From contig CALMAP010000147.1 of the NCBI GenBank assembly GCA_937859825.1, forward strand, positions 1 through 8,214: 8,214 nucleotides of DNA, given 5' to 3'. Origin of the DNA: an uncultured Terriglobus sp. (GTDB lineage Bacteria; Acidobacteriota; Terriglobia; Terriglobales; Acidobacteriaceae). The translations under genes were made by a program, and so were the position numbers. This document shows, piece after piece, positions 1 through 6,937 of this stretch. The number at the start of each line of letters is the position of its first letter. The first letter of the stretch is position 1. The notes beneath the pieces were generated by a model that searched no databases, was not told where the DNA came from, and saw only the letters and a program-made list of their open reading frames with translations.

Positions 1-251
1 GTGTTCTTCAGCAGATTGAACCGCATGCCAAGAGACTTTTTCGCCTCGGGAGGAGCTGTCTTCAGCCACGATTCGCTGAGTAGTTTAAGGCGTCCAGATT
101 TGCGGCCCAGCCACTCCAGTCGAAAGGCTTCCTCAGCTTCAGCCGTGGTGAGGGCAGCGGCAGCGGAGCGTACTTCGCGGGTAAGGTGATCAAAGGCGCG
201 ATCCAGGGATACGTCATCGAAGGCGCTCAGTTGAGAAATTGGTTCGCTCAT
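1..251 (-). CDS. pheS: Phenylalanine--tRNA ligase alpha subunit, N-terminal part (cut by window edge)
   Basis: On the minus strand an open frame starts at ATG 251-249 and runs off the window at position 1, giving 83 complete codons. It begins MSEPISQLSAFDDVSL and is helical and charged. It contains EWLGRKSGRLKLLSE at residues 46-60, followed by a PPEAKK segment at 68-72. This matches the pattern of the PheS N-terminal arm, in which a (F/W)LG(K/R)KG motif precedes a run ending in PPEE/PPEA and a conserved helix. In the family this coiled-coil arm contacts tRNA(Phe), and the class II catalytic domain, which makes Phe-tRNA(Phe) as an alpha2-beta2 enzyme with PheT in the cytoplasm, follows downstream. 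That domain is outside the window. The ribosome site is weak (GAAG four bases before ATG). The gene lies 39 bp downstream of the UbiA-type gene on the same strand and could be read through from it. The identification rests on this N-terminal motif only. Confidence 0.75.
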   Translation of the reverse strand, partial: MSEPISQLSAFDDVSLDRAFDHLTREVRSAAAALTTAEAEEAFRLEWLGRKSGRLKLLSESWLKTAPPEAKKSLGMRFNLLKN

Positions 252-290
252 GGGACTTCATTAGGATAACGTCACGCGGGATCAGGGCAA

Positions 291-1835
291 CTACAGTGCC
301 CACCAGACAATCCCGATGGAAATTGCCCCAAGCAGCCAACTGGTGCGGTCGGTGATGGCGTACACCACAGGATCCTCGTGCAGTTCGCCGCGGCTGGCCA
401 GCAGCCAAACCCGGCAAATCCACAGGATCAGTACCGGCACCATGAGCCAGAGCCGCGACGGGTGGGCATAAAGCACGTCTGCCAGGCCGGAGATGTACAT
501 GGTCAGCACCACCACGCTGGCGAAGGCGCTGGAAGTGCCGAAGGAGCGGAGTTGTTCCATATCCGCCGTGCCGTATCCGCGGCCGCTTGCCGTCGTGCGT
601 CCGCTGGTCAGCATCAACTCCAGTTCCGCAAAGCGCTTCACAAAGGCGAGCGAGAGGAAGAAGAAGATAGAAAAAGCAGCCAGCCAGGCGGAAACTGCAA
701 TCTCCGTCGCAGCAGAACCAGCCAGGATACGTATCGTGTACAAACCGCTCAGCACGATGACGTCTACCAGGGCGCGTCGCTTTAGATAGAAGGAGTAGGC
801 GAGCGTTGTGATTGTGTACAGGCCCAACCATTCCAGGAACCGGTAAGGGCGGGCAAGTACTTCATGAACGCCAGCAATGCCAGGCAGCGCGGCATAGGCA
901 TGCGGCAGCGCGAGTGCAAGCAGGATCGAACATGCAAAGAAGCAGGCGAGGATTGCCATACCTGAGAGCGGCGAAAGGTCTCCGGAGGCAAAGGGTCGAC
1001 GCCGCTTGCGCGGGTGGCGCCGGTCTGCCTCGATATCCAGCAGATCGTTAAGGATGTACGTCGCACTCGCGCAGAACGAAAGCGAGAAACACGCGAAAAG
1101 ACTGGCCACAATGGTATTCGCGTGAAAGTTGTGGGACAGCAGGGCAGGCAGAAACACCAGGAAGTTCTTGGCCCACTGGTGGATGCGTATCGCTTTGAGC
1201 AGGGTACTTGCAGGTGGCTTCCGGTCAAAAAATTGCCGATGAGGAACAACGTTGTCCCTGCGCAGCGCAGTGCGCAGCTTCCCGTGAGGGTTGGCCACCA
1301 TGGGCTGGTGGCTTGCCTGCAGCAGCGTGCGGTCAGGCAGCGCGTTTCCAATGTAGGAGAAGCCCTGCGGGAACTGCTGCTGAAAGGCCGCGAGCTTGTT
1401 GCTCCCGGCCAGGTTCAAAGAGCCATTAGAAGCCAGGATCCCGGTAAACAGGTCCAGGTGGCCGGCGACCTTTTCCGCGAATCCGATGTCTGCCGCGGTC
1501 GCCAGGTAGATTCTGCGGCCGCGTGCATGTTCTTCGCGCAGATATGCCAGCAAAGGCTGGTTCCAGGGCAGGTGCTCAATTTCAATGGAGGCGCGGCTGG
1601 TGACCTCGCGCTTGAAGCCGGCTTTTCCCTGCTGTAACCAGGCGGGCCATGAGAGTGGCGAACGCGGCTGTTGGCGCGCAAGAAGAAGGATGGCGTCTAA
1701 GAGCGTGTCGCTTTTGACCAGCGTGCCGTCCAGATCGACGCAGAGGGGAAGCTCATTTGCTGCTGAATCCATTGCCGGTTTGCCGATCTCGTTCGCAGCG
1801 CTGGCAGTTCCCGATGCAACATCCACATCCGACAT
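291..1835 (-). CDS. HAD-like / UbiA-family prenyltransferase fusion (decaprenyl-phosphate phosphoribosyltransferase-like)
   Basis: This is a 514-residue two-domain protein. Residues about 30-200 form a HAD-like domain: motif I is DLDGT (34-38), the motif II threonine is in LATAAD (111-116), and a lysine stands at 147. The motif IV region reads YIGNALPD (161-168), where the usual GD is GN, so phosphatase activity is uncertain. Residues about 210-514 form an integral membrane UbiA domain. Its first Asp-rich motif (263-281) begins NDLLDIEADRRHP and ends in KRRRP. A second conserved stretch (347-373) includes YSFYLK, D358 and YTIRILAG, and the tail carries DPVVYAITDR (488-497). This form of the motifs resembles the group that transfers phosphoribose from PRPP to polyprenyl phosphate, rather than quinone-pathway UbiA; the substrate is inferred. 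The start at 1835 is favoured by an AGGGGG ribosome site eight bases upstream. M22 is an alternative start but lacks that support. pheS follows on the same strand. Confidence 0.8.
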   Translation of the reverse strand: MSDVDVASGTASAANEIGKPAMDSAANELPLCVDLDGTLVKSDTLLDAILLLARQQPRSPLSWPAWLQQGKAGFKREVTSRASIEIEHLPWNQPLLAYLREEHARGRRIYLATAADIGFAEKVAGHLDLFTGILASNGSLNLAGSNKLAAFQQQFPQGFSYIGNALPDRTLLQASHQPMVANPHGKLRTALRRDNVVPHRQFFDRKPPASTLLKAIRIHQWAKNFLVFLPALLSHNFHANTIVASLFACFSLSFCASATYILNDLLDIEADRRHPRKRRRPFASGDLSPLSGMAILACFFACSILLALALPHAYAALPGIAGVHEVLARPYRFLEWLGLYTITTLAYSFYLKRRALVDVIVLSGLYTIRILAGSAATEIAVSAWLAAFSIFFFLSLAFVKRFAELELMLTSGRTTASGRGYGTADMEQLRSFGTSSAFASVVVLTMYISGLADVLYAHPSRLWLMVPVLILWICRVWLLASRGELHEDPVVYAITDRTSWLLGAISIGIVWWAL

Positions 1836-1953
1836 CGCGCCTGCCCCCTTGCTAGGCGAGTATAATGTGAACTTCGGTCAGCGCATGCGGTCTCAAGCGT
1901 CATCGCGAAACTCTGAGCGCACTGGTTCGTACATGAATTAGGCTGAAGGCGTC

Positions 1954-1967
1954 CGGGTTTTTACCCG
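1954..1967. other. Small perfect hairpin in the efflux-operon leader
   Basis: CGGGT (1954-1958) and ACCCG (1963-1967) pair perfectly around a TTTT loop. No T-run follows on the plus strand, so this is not a typical intrinsic terminator. It would lie in the 5' leader of the adaptor mRNA if transcription starts near the TATAAT at 1861. Its five-bp stem may well be chance. Confidence 0.3.
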
Positions 1968-1990
1968 CTTCTGTCTTCCCACGTCACGAA

Positions 1991-2002
1991 ACAGGATCCT
2001 GT
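1991..2002. promoter_or_regulatory. 12-bp perfect palindrome just upstream of the adaptor start, possible operator
   Basis: ACAGGATCCTGT is a perfect inverted repeat whose right end is nine bases before the adaptor ATG. A regulator bound here would block transcription or mask initiation. It also contains the only AGGA near the start codon, about 15 bases from ATG, so the adaptor has a poor ribosome site. No regulator gene is visible in the window and the operator role is speculation from position and symmetry. Confidence 0.25.
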
Positions 2003-2011
2003 ATCGACATT

Positions 2012-3700
2012 ATGTCTTTGCCCCACAACGCCGATCACCCGTCTTCGCACGCCACAGGCGAGGTACGCGCACTTCCTGAACATGCCTCCCCCGCTTCCAC
2101 CGGCTTGCCGACGGACGCCTCGCAGCATCCTGCAAACCGCGCGTATCCAAATGCTCCGGCACCCAAGAAAAGTTCCTGGGTGCGCGTAGTCATCATTGCG
2201 TTGGTGGTGCTCGGATTTATAGGGTTCGTGGTGTATCGCATTAAGAGCAATCACAAAGCGGACGCCCAGCAGGCACGCGGAGCGCAGGCTATGGCGAGCC
2301 GGCCGGTTCCAATTGCGTTTGACGTGGTGCAGCAAAGACCCGTGCCGATCTATTTGAATGCGCTGGGCACGGTTACGGCATACAACACCGTGACACTCAA
2401 AAGCCGTGTCGACGGGCAGATTACGCGTGTGAACTTCCGCGAAGGCCAGCATGTTTCCCAGGGCCAGTTGCTGATCGAGATTGACCCGCACCCCTATCAG
2501 GCGACACTCGCCCAGGCGGAAGGTAATCTGGTACGCGACGAGGCAAATGCGGCCAATGCCCAGGCTCAGGCCCAGCGTTACAACCAGCTTTATGCCGCAG
2601 GCGTGGTCAGCAAGGAGCAGGCTCAGACGCAGGAATCAACCGCTGGACAGGCAAATGGCACGCTTGCTGCGGACCGGGCGGCTATCCAGTCCGCACGCGT
2701 GAACCTGAACTACACCAAAATCAGTTCGCCCATCTCCGGCATCGTAGGTCTTCGGCAGGTAGACATCGGCAACATCGTTGCAGCCAACAGTTCGACCGGT
2801 CTGGTGGTGATCACGCAGGTTGAGCCCATCGCAGTGATTTTTACTCTGCCTGAGGACCAGCTACCGCAGGTGTTTGAACGGCTGCGCGGCGGCCACAAGC
2901 TGGTTGCCGAGGCGTGGGACCGCGCCAATCTGCAAAAGCTCGCAACCGGTGCGTTGCTCACCGTGGACAACCAGATCGACACCACCACGGGAACGGCCAA
3001 GCTTAAGGCCGTCTTTGACAACCATGACGGTGCCCTGTATCCGAATCAGTTCGTAAACATCCGGCTGGTTCTGGAGAACCGGCAAAACGCCATCACGATT
3101 CCATCCGCCGCACTGCAGACCGGCACAGATGGTTCTTACGTCTACGTTGTTGACATGCAGCACCCCAACGCTGCCGCCCAGGCCGGGGCAGATGCTGGTG
3201 GCAGGGGCAAAGGCAAGTCCAGTGGCCATGCCGGTACCGCAGGCGGCGAAACCAATGCGCCTCCGGCAGGTGATGCCACTGCCTCGGCGGGCGCGCCCTC
3301 CGGCACAGGCTCCGCGTCCGGTGGCCATGGAGCGAATGGCGGCGGTGGAAGGTCGCAGACCAGCTACCCCGTTCACAAACGGGTAGTCACAGTTGACCTT
3401 ACGCAGGGAACGACCGTGGTGATCCACAGCGGTCTGAAGCCCGGCGAGCGCGTTGTAACTGATGGTGAGGAGAAGCTGCAGGACGGCAGCAACGTCATCC
3501 CGCGACCCTCGCAGCAGGTCGAGAGCCGCGCGCCTGGAAATGCGAGCGTTGCCGGGAAAGAGATGAAGGCCGTAGACGCCGGCAGGAGCAACTCGCAGCC
3601 GGGCAATCCCAATGGCTATAACGGCGGGACAGGTGATCCGTCCAGTCCGTTGAACCAGCCGAACCAGCAGGGGACACCTGCCGGTGCGCCCAGGCAGTAG
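2012..3700 (+). CDS. mdtA: RND efflux periplasmic adaptor subunit (membrane fusion protein, MdtA-like)
   Basis: This 562-residue adaptor links an inner-membrane RND permease to an outer-membrane channel. Its order is: a hydrophilic, Pro/Ala/Ser-rich cytoplasmic tail (1-53); one uncleaved membrane anchor (about 56-75, WVRVVIIALVVLGFIGFVV) with no lipobox; a first beta/lipoyl half with NALGTVTAYNTVTLKSRVDG (116-135) and FREGQHVSQGQLL (142-154); a helical hairpin (about 165-232); a second lipoyl half with PISGIVGLRQVDIGNIV (240-256); a beta-barrel with a TGTAKLKAVF segment (326-335); and a membrane-proximal domain. The SRVDG and GLRQVD..NIV signatures are MdtA-type. It is longer than the usual roughly 400 residues because of a Gly/Ala/Ser-rich insert (384-450) and a Gly/Asn/Pro/Gln-rich tail (about 500-562). 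ATG 2012 is the only usable start after the in-frame stop at 1934, though its ribosome site is weak. The first permease follows 48 bp downstream. Confidence 0.93.
   Translation: MSLPHNADHPSSHATGEVRALPEHASPASTGLPTDASQHPANRAYPNAPAPKKSSWVRVVIIALVVLGFIGFVVYRIKSNHKADAQQARGAQAMASRPVPIAFDVVQQRPVPIYLNALGTVTAYNTVTLKSRVDGQITRVNFREGQHVSQGQLLIEIDPHPYQATLAQAEGNLVRDEANAANAQAQAQRYNQLYAAGVVSKEQAQTQESTAGQANGTLAADRAAIQSARVNLNYTKISSPISGIVGLRQVDIGNIVAANSSTGLVVITQVEPIAVIFTLPEDQLPQVFERLRGGHKLVAEAWDRANLQKLATGALLTVDNQIDTTTGTAKLKAVFDNHDGALYPNQFVNIRLVLENRQNAITIPSAALQTGTDGSYVYVVDMQHPNAAAQAGADAGGRGKGKSSGHAGTAGGETNAPPAGDATASAGAPSGTGSASGGHGANGGGGRSQTSYPVHKRVVTVDLTQGTTVVIHSGLKPGERVVTDGEEKLQDGSNVIPRPSQQVESRAPGNASVAGKEMKAVDAGRSNSQPGNPNGYNGGTGDPSSPLNQPNQQGTPAGAPRQ
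3161..3361 (+). other. Low-complexity Gly/Ala/Ser insert encoded within the adaptor gene
   Basis: Codons 384-450 encode a disordered-looking segment rich in Gly, Ala, Ser and Thr, including runs such as GGRGKGKSSG and ANGGGG. It interrupts the membrane-proximal domain between the strand ending VYVVD (377-381) and the strand beginning VHKRVVTVDL (454-463). The reading frame is maintained throughout. In most adaptors of this family these strands are joined by a short turn. Confidence 0.7.
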
Positions 3701-3707
3701 GCACGTG

Positions 3708-3727
3708 GGCTGCGCCAGTACGCAGCC
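3708..3727 (+). other. Stem-loop between the adaptor and first permease genes
   Basis: GGCTGCG (3708-3714) pairs perfectly with CGCAGCC (3721-3727) around a six-base loop. G3707 and T3728 can extend the stem by a wobble pair. No T-run follows (the next bases are TGGTAAAG), so it does not look like an intrinsic terminator. It ends seven bases before the ribosome site of the permease. It could act in mRNA processing or stability, or tune the adaptor-to-permease ratio. That role is inferred. Confidence 0.5.
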
Positions 3728-3734
3728 TGGTAAA

Positions 3735-3741
3735 GAAAGGG
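3735..3741 (+). promoter_or_regulatory. Ribosome binding site of the first RND permease
   Basis: GAAAGGG stands seven bases before ATG 3749. It supports that start codon, which also gives the canonical short cytoplasmic N-terminus (MSPSRPFILRPVATAL) directly before membrane segment 1. Confidence 0.6.
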
Positions 3742-3748
3742 CCAGCGA

Positions 3749-6700
3749 ATGAGTCCATCACGCCCGTTTATTCTGCGGCCCGTCGCCACGGCGCTGCTGA
3801 TGGTCGCCATTATGCTGGCCGGCACGGTCGCGTATTTCCAGTTGCCGGTTTCCGCCCTGCCGCAGGTGGACTACCCCACCATTCAGGTGCAGACGTTCTA
3901 TCCCGGCGCGAGTCCGGAGGTGATGTCGTCTGCTGTTACAGGGCCGCTGGAACGCCAGTTCGTGCAGATTCCGGGCCTGACCCAGATGACCTCCACTTCC
4001 TCGGGTGGCGGTTCCATCATCACCCTTCAATTCAACCTGTCCGAGTCGATTGACGTCGCGCAGCAGGACGTGCAGGCCGCGATCAACGCCGCGAACAGCT
4101 ACCTGCCCAAAGACCTGCCGAACCCGCCTATTTACAACAAGGTGAACCCGGCGGACGCGCCGATCCTGACGCTTGCGCTGACCAGCGACAGCCTGGAACT
4201 CACCAAAGTTGAGGACCTTGCCGATACGGTGCTCGCGCAGAAGATTTCGCAGCTCTCCGGCGTCGGCCTGGTCTCCATCGCAGGTGGCCAGAAGCCGGGT
4301 GTGCGCATCCAGGCGAACCCGACAGCTCTGGCAGGTGCGGGTCTGTCGCTTGAGGACATGCGCACCGCTTTGGCGAGCGCCAACGTCGATCAGGCCAAGG
4401 GCAACCTGAACGGATCGCACCAGGCCTACACCATTGGCGCGAACGACCAGTTGCTGACTGCGGCGGACTACAACAACGTCATTATCGCGTACCGGAATGG
4501 CTCTCCCGTCTTTCTGCGCGACATTGCCAACGCAGTCGATTCCGCGGAGAATCTCTTCCAGGCAGCGTGGATGGGCCGCGCTCCGGAAAATGGTGAGCAG
4601 CCAGCAATTCATCCTGCCGTGATCGTCAATATCCAGCGGCAGCCCGGCGCCACCATCATTGGCGTGGTCGACCGCATCAAGGCGCTGCTGCCTCGGTTGC
4701 AGGCCACCCTGCCCGCATCCGTGAAGCTTGAGGTGCTTACCGACCGCACCAACACCATCCGTGCATCGGTGGAGGACGTTCAGTTCGAGCTTCTGCTCAC
4801 CATCGGCCTGGTCGTCGTGGTGATCTTCCTCTTCCTGCGGTCGTGGCGGGCAACGATCATTCCTTCAATCGCAGTGCCACTTTCCATCGTGGGCACCTTC
4901 GGCGTGATGTACCTGCTGGGGTATTCGCTAAACAACCTGTCACTGATGGCGCTCACCATCTCCACCGGCTTCGTGGTGGATGATGCGATCGTAATGGTCG
5001 AAAACATCGACCGCTATCTGGAACAGGGCCACACGCCGCTTGAAGCCGCGCTGATGGGCTCGGATCAGATCGTCTTCACGATCCTTTCGCTTACCATTTC
5101 GCTCATCGCAGTTCTTATTCCCCTGCTCTTTATGGGCGACATCGTAGGCCGGCTCTTCCGCGAGTTCGCCGTTACACTCTCCGTTACGATCCTTGTTTCC
5201 GCCGTGGTCTCGTTGACGCTCACGCCCATGATGGCGGCCAAGCTGCTGAAGCACACGCCGGAAGATCAGAAGGGTAACTTCTACAAAAAGAGTGAAGAAT
5301 TCTTCAACTGGGTGATCGACCGCTACGCCGTGGGCGTTCGAAGGGTGCGGCGGCACCAGACGTTCACCCTGCTGGTCACGCTGGCCACGTTCGCCCTTAC
5401 CTTCTTTCTTTACAGTGTTGTGCAGAAGGGCTTCTTTCCAGTGCAGGACACGGGCGTGATTCTCGCCATTACCGATGCACCGCAGGACACTAGCTTTCGC
5501 GCCATGAGCCAGAAGCAGCAGGCGCTCGCGCTGCAGATCCTGACCGATCCGGACGTGGACTCGATCAGCTCGTTCATCGGCATCGATTCGACCAACACCA
5601 CTCTGAACAGCGGACGCATCCAGATCAATCTAAAGGACAAGGAACAGCGTAAGACCGATGCGGTCGGAGTAATTCGCAGGCTTCAACCGAAGCTCAACCA
5701 GGTGGAAGGCATTCAGGCCTACCTGCAGCCGCTTCAGGACCTGACCGTGGAAAACCGCACCGCGCGCACGCAGTACCAGTACGCGGTCGAAGATGCGAGT
5801 ACGGACGAGCTGATTCGCTATTCCAACATCATTCAAGACAAGTTCAGACAGCTCCCCGCGCTCACCGACGTCGCTTCAGACCAGACGGTCGATGGCCTCG
5901 AAGCCTCGCTCTCCATCGACCGCAACACGGCATCGCGGCTTGGCATCACGCCGCAAAACATCGACGACACGCTGTACGACGCCTTCGGCCAGCGGCAGGT
6001 GTCTACCATGTTCACGCAGCAGAACCAATACCACGTGATCCTTGAGGTCGCGCCGGCCTTCCAGCGCAATCCCAGGTCGCTCGACAACATCTACGTGAAG
6101 AGTTCCAACGGAACCCAGGTGCCTCTCTCCACTTTCACGCATTTCGATGAAAAGCCGACCACCCTTGCCATCTCCCACCAGGGCCAATTTCCGGCAGTGA
6201 ACCTGTCGTTCAACCTGGCACCGGGCTACTCCATCGGCGACGCCGTTACGCAGGTACGCAAGGCAGAAAAAGAATTGAATCTGCCGCTGAGTGTGAATGC
6301 AAATTTCCAGGGAACGGCGGCCAGCTTCGAGGCCTCGCTCAGCAACGAGCCGCTGCTGATCCTTGCCGCGCTCATCACCGTGTACATCGTTTTGGGTGTG
6401 CTCTACGAGAGCTACATTCACCCCATCACGATCCTTTCCACGCTACCGTCAGCAGGTGTGGGCGCGATCCTCGCCCTGCAGCTTACCGGCACTGACCTGA
6501 GCGTGATCGCGCTCATCGGCATCATTCTGCTGATCGGCATCGTGAAGAAGAACGCCATCATGATGATCGATTTCGCGCTGGAAGCGGAGCGCGAGCAGGG
6601 CAAGAGCCCGGAAGAGTCCATCTACCAAGCCTGCCTTCTGCGCTTCCGCCCCATCATGATGACGACCATGGCCGCGCTGCTTGGCGGCGTGCCATTGGCA

Positions 6701-6916
6701 CTCGGCTCGGGCACCGGCTCAGAGCTGCGTCGTCCGCTCGGTATCACCATCGTGGGTGGCCTGATTGTCTCGCAGGTACTTACCCTGTTCACCACGCCGG
6801 TGGTGTACCTGTTCTTTGACCGCATCGGGCGGCGCTACTTCGGAACAGAGAAGAGCGACCGCGAACTGCAGCACCACTTGCACGAAGGAGAGCCGCAGTA
6901 CGCCAGCGGAGATTAG
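3749..6916 (+). CDS. mdtB: RND multidrug efflux permease (MdtB-like, hydrophobe/amphiphile efflux family)
   Basis: This 1055-residue protein has the normal length and layout of an RND drug/proton antiporter. Membrane segment 1 is at about 10-30. The first periplasmic porter/docking half (about 35-335) includes YPTIQVQTFYPGASPEVM and GPLERQF. Membrane segments 2-6 span about 345-500. A connecting amphipathic stretch precedes membrane segment 7 (about 538-557). The second porter half (about 562-865) is followed by segments 8-12 (about 868-1025). The proton-relay residues are present: the Asp pair D411-D412 in GFVVDDAIVMVENIDR (segment 4), the lysines K933-K934 in GIVKKNAIMMIDFALEAER (segment 10), and an Arg in LLRFRPIMMTT (963-973). 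It is expected to export drugs, bile-salt-like or other amphiphilic compounds. The paralogue at 7531 suggests a mixed permease trimer as described for MdtB/MdtC. No truncation or frameshift is visible. Confidence 0.95.
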   Translation: MSPSRPFILRPVATALLMVAIMLAGTVAYFQLPVSALPQVDYPTIQVQTFYPGASPEVMSSAVTGPLERQFVQIPGLTQMTSTSSGGGSIITLQFNLSESIDVAQQDVQAAINAANSYLPKDLPNPPIYNKVNPADAPILTLALTSDSLELTKVEDLADTVLAQKISQLSGVGLVSIAGGQKPGVRIQANPTALAGAGLSLEDMRTALASANVDQAKGNLNGSHQAYTIGANDQLLTAADYNNVIIAYRNGSPVFLRDIANAVDSAENLFQAAWMGRAPENGEQPAIHPAVIVNIQRQPGATIIGVVDRIKALLPRLQATLPASVKLEVLTDRTNTIRASVEDVQFELLLTIGLVVVVIFLFLRSWRATIIPSIAVPLSIVGTFGVMYLLGYSLNNLSLMALTISTGFVVDDAIVMVENIDRYLEQGHTPLEAALMGSDQIVFTILSLTISLIAVLIPLLFMGDIVGRLFREFAVTLSVTILVSAVVSLTLTPMMAAKLLKHTPEDQKGNFYKKSEEFFNWVIDRYAVGVRRVRRHQTFTLLVTLATFALTFFLYSVVQKGFFPVQDTGVILAITDAPQDTSFRAMSQKQQALALQILTDPDVDSISSFIGIDSTNTTLNSGRIQINLKDKEQRKTDAVGVIRRLQPKLNQVEGIQAYLQPLQDLTVENRTARTQYQYAVEDASTDELIRYSNIIQDKFRQLPALTDVASDQTVDGLEASLSIDRNTASRLGITPQNIDDTLYDAFGQRQVSTMFTQQNQYHVILEVAPAFQRNPRSLDNIYVKSSNGTQVPLSTFTHFDEKPTTLAISHQGQFPAVNLSFNLAPGYSIGDAVTQVRKAEKELNLPLSVNANFQGTAASFEASLSNEPLLILAALITVYIVLGVLYESYIHPITILSTLPSAGVGAILALQLTGTDLSVIALIGIILLIGIVKKNAIMMIDFALEAEREQGKSPEESIYQACLLRFRPIMMTTMAALLGGVPLALGSGTGSELRRPLGITIVGGLIVSQVLTLFTTPVVYLFFDRIGRRYFGTEKSDRELQHHLHEGEPQYASGD

Positions 6917-6922
6917 GCGAAC

Positions 6923-6930
6923 GAAAGGAG
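6923..6930 (+). promoter_or_regulatory. Strong ribosome binding site of the antitoxin frame
   Basis: GAAAGGAG stands seven bases before ATG 6938 and six bases after the permease stop codon. It is the best Shine-Dalgarno match in the window and fixes the antitoxin start. It leaves only 21 bp between the permease and the antitoxin, so a dedicated promoter would have to lie inside the permease gene. Confidence 0.7.
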
Positions 6931-6937
6931 ACACATT

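Larger units (their letters stand above)
1836..2011. promoter_or_regulatory. Divergent intergenic region between the UbiA-type gene and the efflux operon
   Basis: These 176 bp separate two divergently transcribed genes and should hold both promoters. A perfect TATAAT lies at 1861-1866 on the plus strand. No TTGACA-like box stands 16-18 bp upstream of it. On the minus strand the same spot reads TATACT (1864-1859), which would give the UbiA-type gene a leader of roughly 17 nt, again without a recognisable -35. The region also holds a CGGGT-TTTT-ACCCG hairpin at 1954-1967 and a 12-bp palindrome at 1991-2002. I see no gene in it. Which strand the box serves cannot be decided by eye. Confidence 0.4.

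Noticed and set aside
1014..1637. 207-codon open frame on the plus strand
   Set aside because: It lies wholly opposite the UbiA-type gene, whose protein has clear family motifs. The plus-strand translation has no recognisable domain and is rich in the residues expected from an antisense shadow.
1954..1967. Hairpin considered as a rho-independent terminator
   Set aside because: The stem is only five bp, the T-run is in the loop rather than after the stem, and no gene ends upstream of it on either strand.
3708..3727. Stem-loop considered as a terminator of the adaptor transcript
   Set aside because: No T-run follows, and the downstream permease clearly belongs to the same operon.
3758..4612. 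284-codon open frame on the minus strand
   Set aside because: It is antisense to the first permease in its best-conserved part. The Arg/His/Val-rich translation is typical of a shadow frame in GC-rich DNA.
5876..6421. 181-codon open frame on the minus strand
   Set aside because: It is antisense to the second porter half of the permease, with no own ribosome site or recognisable motif.
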